The notes under the pieces: model-generated | Told to the model about the DNA's origin: nothing | Databases searched by the model: none | What the model saw: only the letters and a program-made list of their open reading frames with translations | Shown here: positions 25,101 to 32,463 of the stretch, piece after piece | How positions within the stretch are numbered: position 1 is the stretch's first letter | Layout: each line of letters starts with the position of its first letter | Position numbers and translations under genes: made by a program | Origin: JBIOJM01 sp044450785 | GTDB taxonomy: Bacteria > Planctomycetota > Planctomycetia > Isosphaerales > Isosphaeraceae | Assembly (NCBI GenBank): GCA_044450785.1 | Contig: JBIOJM010000030.1 | Location: 1-47,823, forward strand | DNA: 47,823 nt | Direction: 5' to 3'

Positions 25101-25412
25101 GTTTCGTACGCACTCAAGCGGCCCTGGCTTCCGGGTTTTTCTTGGTCGGTGGGGTTCCGCACCGAACCACCGGGCGCAGCCGTGCCACCGATGGTTTTGG
25201 TGGCCCATCCTCGCGCGGTTCCGCTCTCCGTCGACGATGGCCAAATCGTCGCGCACTTCCCTTGCAGCCGAGACGGCGCCCACTTCCCGATCCGTACATC
25301 TCTCAACCTCGCCCGGCACGGGATCCGCGTCTTCCCCGACCCAAACATGGAACCCGACGCCCTCATCCCCATCCGCCTCCGACACCCAGAGACCGGCGCG
25401 ACAAGAGTTTGA
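22104..25412 (+). CDS. Large J-like / zinc-ribbon / Fn3-like multidomain protein
   Basis: A 1102-aa protein. Residues 10-75 (DYYARLGVDPGAERAEIEAAL) and 178-240 (DLYDALGVTRDAPVTYVV) are two degenerate J-domain-like helical hairpins without the HPD motif, so Hsp70 activation is unlikely. Residues 334-386 hold a multi-cysteine zinc-ribbon block (CRHC, CRHC, CPIC, then CAC). Residues 390-545 are TPR-like helices. From about 545 to the end there are repeated Fn3-like beta domains (DRIRLSWTPAPPDGLGPLTF; HQEVELGWSLPRGVTDVRVI). I recall similar architectures in planctomycetes without known function. A family B palindrome is embedded in frame near codon 923. Probably cytoplasmic, as no signal peptide is visible. 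Confidence 0.75.
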   Translation: MTTDATMVPDYYARLGVDPGAERAEIEAALRRMQPAWSMGTRNPKTRHANQLYLDEIPALRRALLSDPTSRAAYDAELAMVQVAEREGKFDELQRRVRLRAAKGGLSPADRRLLVDEAAKLGLSEDDLLRVTRPIPNLVEAASVADDDELDQDPPADLLDPSTRRQIRVALEHLGCRDLYDALGVTRDAPVTYVVARADAERQRWMKKAQVTAEKTAWLEVIAHAQSHLSSPKARTRYDRTLAQETEESFEGMAGFALSGLSRLDPGTQAALVEEAAAAGIGPDRADRLIGRICRRLGVARERGAVVPLAVQPSPALSTVPPAQKNGAATFGLLRCRHCAGVTELSPVARKAASARCRHCGASLKWACPICKQNLWVDERRCACGFRQALSEPLVRHFEAAQNAFRNFDLARALEHLERVQEFAPNLAGARNGVLKIRQRQADIARVQLAYQTARTGGRLSAARAAVEAWSRLVDPASPDLQAAWSELADGLHRAEALAAQARNAERTDPAAARALYRQSLAIAADLPDALAGLKRTPPDSPTALDAHVMGDRIRLSWTPAPPDGLGPLTFVVVRKRGGALKHPEDGTRIAEVSTSEFDDMHVTPGDTVGYAVLSKRGGVESIAAISLGPVVLRADVKDGRGEFRHQEVELGWSLPRGVTDVRVIRKQGGPPKTPRDGDRLAAALDHALDRNLDPNEVYYYGIYAIYAMHDGRLYPAPGVVVSARPQPPITALEAPRLVQEPSGRVRIDWIEPARGSVKILRTGHPLLLPVGTRITTAATLTLDGRWLDPAAPDRAYDSEPPAEGHCYYTPMTAWGESWTVGQSVALSRVADPSELCATRAGSGLGAPSGSMRLTLRWRWAAEAAATLVLARQGTSPQGPNDPAAITATVTHADYDPHGCWTLNLPLAPRPGRAIDNFAAATVRLESLTYGTHAEGAIADSVTSARSAPSPSPDSTQFDTGPWHIRVYSVIDLDGVRSISPGLEPTAAMVVAGPHPEVTVSYALKRPWLPGFSWSVGFRTEPPGAAVPPMVLVAHPRAVPLSVDDGQIVAHFPCSRDGAHFPIRTSLNLARHGIRVFPDPNMEPDALIPIRLRHPETGATRV
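24870..24893. repeat. Family B palindrome inside a coding sequence
   Basis: gtcaggctggaaagcctgac is a perfect 8-bp-arm hairpin followed by ctac, matching the arm of the intergenic element at 16222-16268. It is translated in frame as VRLESLTY in the 22104-25412 protein, so the repeat has been absorbed into the gene. Confidence 0.8.
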
Positions 25413-25426
25413 CCCGGAAATCTCAC

Positions 25427-25470
25427 CGCAGCGAGCGCAGAGATCGCGGAGAAAACGCAGAGAAGGTGGA
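25427..25470. repeat. Short iterated CGCAGAGA-type repeat
   Basis: accgcagcgagcgcagagat and the following cgcggagaaaacgcagagaa contain iterated GCGGAGA/GCAGAGA units. Such runs are common downstream of genes in many GC-rich genomes. No function is assigned. Confidence 0.55.
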
Positions 25471-25495
25471 GGGGAAAGGGTTTAGCTCAAGGATG

Positions 25496-25524
25496 AAGGA
25501 TGAATGGGGGGAGGATTCATCCTT
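25496..25524. terminator. Inverted repeat, possible bidirectional terminator or extragenic palindrome
   Basis: aaggatgaat and attcatcctt are perfect 10-bp inverted arms around a 9-base purine-rich loop, 84 bases after the stop of the large J-like gene. No T-run follows, so factor-independent termination is uncertain. Confidence 0.4.
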
Positions 25525-25630
25525 CCGCCTTCACGTGATATTGCGCCGATCTTGATTGTGGTAAAATTGATTCTTGTATGAGACGATCGACGCCGAACCT
25601 CTCCGAGCGTGGCCAGGTGTCTCGAGAGAT

Positions 25631-25650
25631 GGCCGACACGAGTGTCGGCC
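25631..25650. promoter_or_regulatory. Perfect 20-bp palindrome-like hairpin upstream of hypothetical gene
   Basis: ggccgacac and gtgtcggcc are separated by two bases. It lies 60 bp before the start of the 25711 gene, in the position of an operator or 5'-leader hairpin. It could equally be another dispersed palindrome. Confidence 0.4.
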
Positions 25651-25710
25651 CGACCGGCGGGGCCACGGTTCGGACGAGGTGGCACAGCCGGAATCTTCAG
25701 GATCACAAAG

Positions 25711-26454
25711 ATGAACCGCTTTATTTGTGATGCCGACGACTTTTACGTCAATGTCCACCTCAATACCGAGATGGAGCTGCCCAGTAACCGTGACACGGTC
25801 TTGCACTTCTTTGAACAGATGAAGAAGGGATTTCCGGAGCTGCGGAACTTTTACACGAGGGAGAACGGCGACCTCGTGCTGGAAGGCGATAAAGAAGCAG
25901 AGTCGCATCGTTGGCTGGCCATCGAGCCGCGCCGGCTGTGCTCCGGTCATTTCAATCCCGAGGCTTTGGAAGATTCTTTTCGCCAGCACGAGCTTGTGCT
26001 GGAGCTGGCCCCTCATTTGTTGACGATCAGCTTGCTGGACTGCGAGGCGCTCGACGTCATGTTCGGCTTCGACTTCGGCTTCAACGGCAACCACGATGAG
26101 GTGGTGGCCGAGGCGATCGGGGTCGGGCATGGCCTGGAAGGGCTCTTCGAGCTGCCCCGGGCGCAGGTGATCAATTTCGAGCCGTCACTGACCTTGGCGT
26201 TGAACGAATCGTGTCAGCTTCAGTGCCGGCTGGCGATCGAGACTCGGAGCACCGGGTATCAGGTCCGGGCCCGCGAGTTCGGCGACGAGCAGATCAGTGT
26301 CTACTTCACGGTGCGGCAGTACTGGGGTAGCGGTCCGGACATGACCTTTCTCGAGTCGATGCGCCGGCAGCGGGAAATCGGTGAGGAGATGCTCCAGACG
26401 GCGGTCATTCCCCGGATTGTCCGGCCCCTGGCCCAGGTGATCGCCTCGCGCTAG
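25711..26454 (+). CDS. Conserved hypothetical protein, planctomycete type
   Basis: A 247-aa soluble protein starting MNRFICDADDFYVNVHLNTE. It has a well-mixed globular sequence (FFEQMKKGFPELRNFYTREN, SHRWLAIEPRRLCSGHFNPEALEDSF, VMFGFDFGFNGNHDEVVAEAIG). No catalytic motif is recognisable to me. ATG 25711 (AGGA upstream) is preferred over the in-frame 25609, whose extra residues are Arg/Pro-rich and unlike protein. It ends 38 bp before the aminotransferase start and may be in the same transcript. Confidence 0.7.
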   Translation: MNRFICDADDFYVNVHLNTEMELPSNRDTVLHFFEQMKKGFPELRNFYTRENGDLVLEGDKEAESHRWLAIEPRRLCSGHFNPEALEDSFRQHELVLELAPHLLTISLLDCEALDVMFGFDFGFNGNHDEVVAEAIGVGHGLEGLFELPRAQVINFEPSLTLALNESCQLQCRLAIETRSTGYQVRAREFGDEQISVYFTVRQYWGSGPDMTFLESMRRQREIGEEMLQTAVIPRIVRPLAQVIASR

Positions 26455-26492
26455 AGGTGCGCGGCTTCCGGTTACTGGAAATCGAGGTGTTC

Positions 26493-27791
26493 ATGCCGCG
26501 ACTGAGCGCGCTGGCCCGCAACCTGAAGGCGGAGACGGCATTCACTGTGCTGGCCGTGGCGCGGGCCCTGCGGGCCCAGGGCAAGGACGTCGTCGAGCTG
26601 GAGATCGGCGACAGCCCGTTCCCCAGCACGCCGCACGCCAAACAGGCGGGGATCCTGGCGATCGAGGAGAACGAGACCGGCTACTGCCCGAGTCTCGGCT
26701 TGCCCGATTTCCGCGCGGCCGCCGCCCGGTTCGTTTCGGCCGAGTTCGGCTACTCCGTCTCGGCGGAAAACATCGTGGTCGCCTCGGGCGCCAAGCCGCT
26801 CGAGCAGTATTTCGCCGAGGCGGTGCTCGACCCGGGCGACGGGGTGCTGGTCTTCAGCCCGCAGTTTCCGACGTATGTTCCGAACATTGAACGACGGGGT
26901 GCGCGCGCCGTGCTGGCACCGCTCAAGGTCGAGAACCAGTTCCGCCCATCGGCCGAGGATGTCCGGCGGTTCCTGGCCAGTGATCCGAGCCCGCGGGCGA
27001 TGGTGCTGAACTCACCCCACAATCCAACCGGCGGCGTGGCGACGCGGGACGACCTGGCCCAGATCGCCGCGGTCGTGCGCGGGACCGACTTGATGGTCTT
27101 CTCCGATGAGCCGTACTGCCACATGGTCTGGGGGGGCAAGCATGCGTCGATCCTGGCCGAGACCGGGATGCTCGAGCACACCGTGGCCGTCTACACCTTC
27201 AGCAAGTCGTACAGCATGAGCGGGTGGCGGATCGGATTCGCCGTCGCGGCCCCTGAGATCGTGGATGCGATCGGCAAGCTGATCAACACGTCCGCCTCGT
27301 GCAGCCCTCCCCTGGCGCAGCGGGCCGCCCAGGCGGCCCTCGAGCACGACGCGGAGACTCGCGACGATTACATGGAGCGGTTCCGTCGCAAGGTCGAGCG
27401 GCTCTGCGCAGGCCTGCGGCGCATCGACGGCTTCCGGGTGGGAAACCCGGCCGGGACCTTTTATGTCTTCCCCGACGTCCGCGCGGTCTGCAACCGCTTA
27501 CAAATCACGTCGCACGGCCTGGCCCTTTACCTCCTTGAAGGGGCCGACGACGGCTTCGGCGTCGCCTGTCTGGGCGGCGAGTGTTTCGGCGAGGCCGGGC
27601 GGGGGTTCTTACGCTTCAGTTGCGCCGAGCCCGACGAGCGCATCGACCAGGCGGTGGAATTCCTCCCGAAGGCGATCGAGCGCGGCGACCGAATCCGGCG
27701 CTACCTGCAAGCGAACCCGCAGTACGTGCTTCGCGAGCCTTATGTCCAGGAGTCCGTGGCGACGAGGGGGCCAGGTCGCTCGGTGTCATGA
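26493..27791 (+). CDS. PLP-dependent aminotransferase, class I/II
   Basis: A 432-aa fold-type I aminotransferase. Features are the substrate lid GDSPFPSTPHAKQAGI, SPHNPTGG, SDEPY with the pyridine-N-binding Asp (about 205), YTFSKSYSMSGWRIGF with the Schiff-base Lys (about 238), and the C-terminal FLRFSCAEPDERI with the carboxylate-binding Arg. The amino-donor specificity cannot be read. ATG 26493 has GAGG upstream; GTG 26457 is an alternative start. The stop overlaps the next start (ATGA), so it is translationally coupled to the DNA glycosylase. Confidence 0.9.
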   Translation: MPRLSALARNLKAETAFTVLAVARALRAQGKDVVELEIGDSPFPSTPHAKQAGILAIEENETGYCPSLGLPDFRAAAARFVSAEFGYSVSAENIVVASGAKPLEQYFAEAVLDPGDGVLVFSPQFPTYVPNIERRGARAVLAPLKVENQFRPSAEDVRRFLASDPSPRAMVLNSPHNPTGGVATRDDLAQIAAVVRGTDLMVFSDEPYCHMVWGGKHASILAETGMLEHTVAVYTFSKSYSMSGWRIGFAVAAPEIVDAIGKLINTSASCSPPLAQRAAQAALEHDAETRDDYMERFRRKVERLCAGLRRIDGFRVGNPAGTFYVFPDVRAVCNRLQITSHGLALYLLEGADDGFGVACLGGECFGEAGRGFLRFSCAEPDERIDQAVEFLPKAIERGDRIRRYLQANPQYVLREPYVQESVATRGPGRSVS

Positions 27792-28522
27792 ACGATACAC
27801 AAAGGCGCCGCTCGAGACGCGCTCGAAATGTCGCTCAGGGTCCCTCGGGTCGCTGGGCCGCTGCGGTGCGGCACCTGCGCCGGGTCGACCCGCAATTGCG
27901 GGCGATCATCGACCGCGTCGGCCCTTGCCGGCTGGAGCCCCACCCCGACCGATTCGGTGCGCTGGTCCGGTCGATCATCAGCCAGCAGATCTCGTCCAAG
28001 GCCGCCGCGTCGATCAACCGGCGGCTGGTGGCGCTGGGAGGTGAGCCCCACCAGCCGGCGCGGTTGATCGAGCTCGGCGAGGCCAGCCTGCGAACCGTCG
28101 GCCTCTCGTCCGCCAAGGCCCGTTATGTCCTCAACCTGGCAGAGGCCGTCGCCTCGGGGCAAGTCCCACTCGATGATTTCGACGATTCCTGGGACGACCA
28201 GGCGATCACCCAGGCACTCACCGCCGTCAAGGGGATTGGCGTCTGGACTGCCGAGATGTTCCTGATCTTCGCGCTCAATCGGCGCGACATCTTGCCGGCG
28301 AGCGACCTGGGCGTGCGGGTCGCGCTCCGCGACCGCCACGGGCTGGACGAGTTGCCCAGACCACGCGATTGCCACGCCCTGGCCGAATCATGGCGGCCGT
28401 ACCGCACCATCGCCAGTTGGTACATCTGGAAGGGAACCGACACGCCGATCGCCAGCCCGGAGACGCCGGCGGCGGAGGCCGGCCGGCCGCGAAATCGATC
28501 AAGGACTGGTGAATCCACATGA
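27788..28522 (+). CDS. DNA-3-methyladenine glycosylase II-like (HhH-GPD)
   Basis: A 244-aa protein with the AlkA-type HhH-GPD fold: FGALVRSIISQQISSKAAAS, then LRTVGLSSAKARYVLNLAEAV, then the helix-hairpin-helix VKGIGVWTAEMFLIFAL. The catalytic Asp is in LPASDLGVRVAL, and a C-terminal WRPYRTIASWYIWK helix follows. It excises alkylated purines in base-excision repair. The start overlaps the aminotransferase stop, and the end overlaps the next gene start (ATGA), an unusual coupling of repair and amino-acid metabolism. The about 30 C-terminal residues are disordered (Pro/Ala/Arg). Confidence 0.9.
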   Translation: MNDTQRRRSRRARNVAQGPSGRWAAAVRHLRRVDPQLRAIIDRVGPCRLEPHPDRFGALVRSIISQQISSKAAASINRRLVALGGEPHQPARLIELGEASLRTVGLSSAKARYVLNLAEAVASGQVPLDDFDDSWDDQAITQALTAVKGIGVWTAEMFLIFALNRRDILPASDLGVRVALRDRHGLDELPRPRDCHALAESWRPYRTIASWYIWKGTDTPIASPETPAAEAGRPRNRSRTGEST

Positions 28523-30081
28523 CATTCGACCTGATCTTGAAGGGAGGTTGGGTGATCGACGGGTCGGGTGGGCCGCCGTTCCGAGCCGATGTGGCCTTGC
28601 TCGACACGATGATCGCCGATGTCGGCCGGCTTGACGGCGCGGAGGCCGCACGTGTCATCGAACTCGCGGGGCACTACGTCGTCCCCGGCTTCATCGACGC
28701 CCATGTCCACGGCGACCTGATGCTTCTGGCCGACCCGATCCACCTGCCGGCCTTGCGGCAGGGAGTGACGACGTACTTGATCGGCCAGGACGGCAGCTCG
28801 TTCGCGCCGGCCTCGCCCGCGACGCTCGACTACATGCGGCGCTACACGGCCGGATTCAACGGAAACCCGACCGGCCTCTCCTACGACTGGAAGACGATCG
28901 ACGAATACCTGGCCTGCTTCGACCTGAGCGTGTCGATCAACGTGGCTTACTTGATCCCCAATGGCAACCTCCGGATGGAGGTTATGGGGCTGGACCCGCG
29001 GCCCGCCACCGACGACGAGATCCGCGCCATGCAAAAGCTGGTGCGAGCCGGGATGGACGCCGGGGCCATCGGCCTCTCGACCGGGCTCGATTACATTCCC
29101 AGCCGCTATGCCGATGCCCGCGAGATCGCCGCGCTCTGTGAACCGATCGTCGGGGAGAATGGCGTGTACGTCACGCACATGCGAGGCTACGGACCGCGCG
29201 CGGCCGTGGGGATGCACGAGGTTTACGACATCGCCAAGGCGACCGGCGTGCCGGCCCACGTCTCGCACTACAACGGGCCGGCGGACCTCTTGCTCCCCTT
29301 GCTCGACGAGGGGCGGGCGCTCGGCCTCGACCTGACGTACGACACCTATCCTTACCTGGCGGGGAGCACGATCCTGGGCATGGTTGCCCTGCCGCCCTGG
29401 GTCCAGGAAGGAGGGATCGAGGCCACCGTCGCCAGGCTGCGCGACGCTTCCATCCGCGCCCGGCTGAAGACGGAATGGTTCGCGGCCGCGATTCCCTACT
29501 CCCTGGAGGACATCACGATCGGCATGGCGGCGAACCCCGAATGGCGGTGGGCCGAAGGGCACACCGTCAGCGCGGCGGCCAAGCTGGCCAACCGTCATCC
29601 GGGCGATTTCGTCTGCGAGATTCTATCGGCCTCGGGCATGGCCGTGGGGGTCGTGGCCTTCCGCTCGGGGGACCGGACCGAGGCGGACGTCCGGGCGATC
29701 CTGCGTCATCCCGCGCACATGGCATGCTCGGACGGCATCTTCTGCGGTGGCTACCCCCACCCGCGCGGCTGGGGGGCGTTCGCCCGCTACCTGGGCTATC
29801 ACACCCGCCGGCTCGGTGATTATTCTTGGCCAGAGGCGGTCACTCACCTGGCTGCCCACGCCGCGCGGCGGTTTCGGCTGACCGACCGCGGCTTGATCCG
29901 CCCCGGCTTCGCCGCCGACATCGCCGTCTTCGACCCCGCCAACGTGACCGACCGCTCGACCTACCCCGCCGGCCGGACCCTGGCCGAGGGGGTCGATCAC
30001 GTGCTCGTCAACGGCACGTTGGTCCTGGAGAACGGCGAGCCGACCGGAGCGACACCCGGCCGCGCCTTAAGGCGAGGATAG
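28519..30081 (+). CDS. D-aminoacylase / N-acyl-D-amino-acid deacylase family amidohydrolase
   Basis: A 520-aa amidohydrolase: LKGGWVIDGSGGPPFRADVAL, the metal motif GFIDAHVHGD, GAIGLSTGLDYIPSRYADAREIAAL, VYVTHMRGYG, and the C-terminal beta-sandwich segment GLIRPGFAADIAVFDPANV. The family deacylates N-acyl-D-amino acids or related hydantoin- and dipeptide-like amides, with one or two zinc ions. There is no signal peptide, so it is cytoplasmic. It is the last gene of the coupled aminotransferase-glycosylase-deacylase operon. An aminotransferase plus a D-aminoacylase suggests D-amino acid salvage (inference). Confidence 0.9.
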   Translation: MTFDLILKGGWVIDGSGGPPFRADVALLDTMIADVGRLDGAEAARVIELAGHYVVPGFIDAHVHGDLMLLADPIHLPALRQGVTTYLIGQDGSSFAPASPATLDYMRRYTAGFNGNPTGLSYDWKTIDEYLACFDLSVSINVAYLIPNGNLRMEVMGLDPRPATDDEIRAMQKLVRAGMDAGAIGLSTGLDYIPSRYADAREIAALCEPIVGENGVYVTHMRGYGPRAAVGMHEVYDIAKATGVPAHVSHYNGPADLLLPLLDEGRALGLDLTYDTYPYLAGSTILGMVALPPWVQEGGIEATVARLRDASIRARLKTEWFAAAIPYSLEDITIGMAANPEWRWAEGHTVSAAAKLANRHPGDFVCEILSASGMAVGVVAFRSGDRTEADVRAILRHPAHMACSDGIFCGGYPHPRGWGAFARYLGYHTRRLGDYSWPEAVTHLAAHAARRFRLTDRGLIRPGFAADIAVFDPANVTDRSTYPAGRTLAEGVDHVLVNGTLVLENGEPTGATPGRALRRG

Positions 30082-30159
30082 CAGCATCCGATGAGTTCGG
30101 GGCCAACGTCAGGCCAACCCAATTGCGCCGGCTCGGAAGTCGATTGTCAGGAATTGGTC

Positions 30160-30393
30160 TCATAACACGAATACCATGTCCTCGGGAATAGTTCCCAAGA
30201 AGCGGAACGCAGAGTGTCTGGGGCGGAGCTCGAGCGCCTTTTGGTAGACCTCGTCTCGCTTCAGGCTGTGGAAGAGAACTTTTCCGGCGACAACTCGTTG
30301 GTACTCGTCCGTTTCGGGGTCGCCGATGAGCACCCATTCCGGCGCAAACCGGGCCTTGATTTCCTCAAAGGTTAGTCTTTCGTCCGCGTCCAC
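30160..30393 (-). CDS. Small conserved hypothetical protein
   Basis: A 77-aa protein: MDADERLTFEEIKARFAPEW, then VLIGDPETDEYQRVVAGKVL and FHSLKRDEVYQKALELRP. I recognise the family from planctomycetes and some cyanobacteria, where such proteins are often next to retropepsin-like genes. No such gene is next to it here. The function is unknown. It lies 35 bp downstream of the mrp gene on the same strand and is possibly co-transcribed. The C-terminal IPEDMVFVL is typical. Confidence 0.75.
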   Translation of the reverse strand: MDADERLTFEEIKARFAPEWVLIGDPETDEYQRVVAGKVLFHSLKRDEVYQKALELRPRHSAFRFLGTIPEDMVFVL

Positions 30394-30428
30394 GACGACC
30401 TCCTCGCCTGGGGTCAGAACCGCTGGAT

Positions 30429-31595
30429 CTAGCCGATGACTTCCAGCTTGGGCATCTTGGGCGTCTTGATGTTCTGGATGCTGATCTGGGCGGCGAGCTG
30501 TTCGACGACACCGAGGAGATATGGCCGCGCGGGGGAGCCGGGGAGCAGGGACTGTGCCATCTTGCCTTCATCGCCGGTCTCGCGGAGGTAGATGTTAAGC
30601 GGCACCTCGCCCAGGAAGGGGACGCCCATCTGCTCCGCCTTGCGCCGGGCGCCGCCGCGGCCAAAGATGTAAACCCGCTCGTCGCCGGGCGTGTCGAAGA
30701 AGCTCTTGGCGTCGATCAGCTTGTGCGCTTCGGGGCCGCCGCGGTCTTTGAGGTAGGCGACCAGGTCGAAAAAGGACATGTTCTCGATCATGCCGAGCAC
30801 CGGGACCCGAAGTTGGCGAAACATCGAGATCGCCCGGGTCGCATCCAGCAGCGCAACCTCCTGCGGCGTGCAGACGACGACCGCGCCGGTGAGCGGCAGG
30901 GCTTGTGCGAGGGTCAGAGGAACGTCGCCGGTCCCCGGGGGCAAGTCGATCACCAGGTAGTCGAGCGGGCCCCAGTCGACCTGCCGGAGAAACTGCTGGA
31001 TGATGCCGTGGAGCATCGGCCCGCGCATGATGACCGCGCGCTCGGGCTCGAGCAGGAATCCCATCGACATCAGCTTGAGCCCGTTCGTCTCGATCGGTTG
31101 GATCCGCTCGCCTCGGGCCATGGGCCGACCTGATGCACCGACCAGATGAGGGATCGACGGTCCATAGACGTCGGCGTCCATCAACCCAACCTCCGCGCCG
31201 TAGGAGCGCAGGCCGTAGGCAATGGCCGCGGCCATCGTCGACTTACCGACCCCTCCCTTGCCCGAGCCGATCGCGATCACGTTCTTGATGCCGGGGATGT
31301 CACCCTTCTCGGTGATTCCCTTTCCCCGTACCTCGGCACTCATCGCGATCTGGATGTCCCACTCGCCGGGCAGCCGGCCCAAGAGCGCGGTGCGCACGTC
31401 GCGCTCGATTTGCGCCTTGAGTGGGCAGGCGGGGGTAGTCAGGTTGACCGTGAGCGCCACCTTGCCGTCTCCGATCCGGATGTCCTTGATCATTCCCAGG
31501 TCGACCAGGTCGCGGCCGAGATCCGGGTCTTTGACCCCTTTCAAGGCGTCGAGCACATCGCGTTCGGTGAGTGTCGAGTTGGTCTTGCCGAACAT
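30429..31595 (-). CDS. mrp: Mrp/NBP35-type P-loop ATPase with N-terminal MIP18 (DUF59) domain
   Basis: A 388-aa protein. Residues 8-90 form a MIP18/DUF59 domain (VLDALKGVKDPDLGRDLVDLGMI). Residues about 105-350 form the ParA-like ATPase, with the deviant Walker A GKGGVGKST at 112-120 and DADVYGPSIPHL and DLPPGTGD following. Mrp proteins bind and transfer Fe-S clusters. The usual CxxC after ENMS is absent; ENMSFFDLVAYLKDRG leads into an insertion of about 20 residues, and the protein has only two cysteines in total. Other bacterial Mrp proteins also lack the motif, so function may persist without it. Its start overlaps the stop of the upstream gene by one base. Confidence 0.9.
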   Translation of the reverse strand: MFGKTNSTLTERDVLDALKGVKDPDLGRDLVDLGMIKDIRIGDGKVALTVNLTTPACPLKAQIERDVRTALLGRLPGEWDIQIAMSAEVRGKGITEKGDIPGIKNVIAIGSGKGGVGKSTMAAAIAYGLRSYGAEVGLMDADVYGPSIPHLVGASGRPMARGERIQPIETNGLKLMSMGFLLEPERAVIMRGPMLHGIIQQFLRQVDWGPLDYLVIDLPPGTGDVPLTLAQALPLTGAVVVCTPQEVALLDATRAISMFRQLRVPVLGMIENMSFFDLVAYLKDRGGPEAHKLIDAKSFFDTPGDERVYIFGRGGARRKAEQMGVPFLGEVPLNIYLRETGDEGKMAQSLLPGSPARPYLLGVVEQLAAQISIQNIKTPKMPKLEVIG

Positions 31596-32071
31596 CAGGT
31601 AATATCCTCCAGATAAGCAGCCAGCCAGCCCCAGTGGCTTCGCTCGGATTCCGGGAGCGAGTTTCGGGACCAGCCGTCGCGCTCGATGTGCCGCTGTGCC
31701 AGCGCGATCCAGCGGGTCAGCAGCGCGGCCACGTAGGGCGGCGGCACGAAACCCGATGCCACGTGAGTGGCGCCTAGCTCACGGGCCAGGCCGGCCGCCT
31801 CGTGGTGCGACTCTGGATCGAGCACGAGGATCCGGGCGTCCGAAGCCCGACGGAGCACCCGGTCGAGGTCGATCAAACCGGCCGCCGGATACCGGCCCAG
31901 ATCGATCAGGACCACCGGGCAGGCCAGTCCGGTCAGGACGCCGGCCAAGTCCGCCCGCGAGCGGGTCTCGAACCAGCGGACCGGCTGGTCGTGCAACCGA
32001 GGCCGTAGTTGCCTGACCCAGTTGCCCAACCGCTCGTGCAAGATCACCGCCACGCGCGTCAACAGCCGCAT
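31595..32071 (-). CDS. Hypothetical protein coupled to mrp, receiver-like pattern
   Basis: A 158-aa protein (MRLLTRVAVILHERLGNWVR). The central part, CPVVLIDLGRYPAAGLIDLD followed by ARILVLDPESHHEAAGLARELGATHVASGFVPPPYV, alternates strand and helix in the way of receiver or flavodoxin-like domains. There is no clear phosphoacceptor. Its TGA overlaps the mrp ATG (TGATG), so the two are translated together. The partnership is inferred from coupling only. Confidence 0.65.
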   Translation of the reverse strand: MRLLTRVAVILHERLGNWVRQLRPRLHDQPVRWFETRSRADLAGVLTGLACPVVLIDLGRYPAAGLIDLDRVLRRASDARILVLDPESHHEAAGLARELGATHVASGFVPPPYVAALLTRWIALAQRHIERDGWSRNSLPESERSHWGWLAAYLEDIT

Positions 32072-32292
32072 TCTCCTTGGGAGTCCCGATTCCAGGTACG
32101 AGATCGCAGATTTCGTGATGACCCATTTCCTCTCTTCAATTCCAGACGAACTTATTGTATCTCACGCCCCCGAGTCCTTCGAGGGTCGACCACCCGGTGC
32201 GAAGACCACTGGCTCCGCGCCGAGAGAAACTCGTGCGCTGGTGCATACACGACTCTGGCGGTCTGTTCGGGGCCATGCGGACTCGCCCTCGC

Positions 32293-32322
32293 TTGAATCG
32301 CCCATCGATTAAAGAGTACAAT
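32293..32322 (+). promoter_or_regulatory. Candidate sigma-70-like promoter for dnaJ operon
   Basis: TTGAAT (32293-32298) and TACAAT (32317-32322) are spaced by 18 bases, about 140 bases before the dnaJ start. The 32072-32463 gap between divergent genes holds no convincing gene. No perfect HspR (HAIR) box was found by eye, despite the MerR-type gene in the operon. Confidence 0.45.
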
Positions 32323-32463
32323 TCTTCTGGATAAAAGGCGGCCAAGAGTGGTCGTTCCCATGCCGATTCCGGGGAGCTTGCCACCCGGAGGCGGATGCCG
32401 TCAACCCTGGTGTGGATGGCAGGCCGGTCTGGTCAGGAGCAAGCCCGCAAGGTCGGTCGCACG

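Noticed and set aside
25427..25470. Short iterated purine repeats considered as a CRISPR-like array
   Set aside because: Units are degenerate and contiguous without spacers. No cas genes are nearby.
32136..32384. 82-aa minus-strand frame upstream of dnaJ
   Set aside because: Composition unlike protein, overlaps the candidate dnaJ promoter, and has no ribosome binding site.
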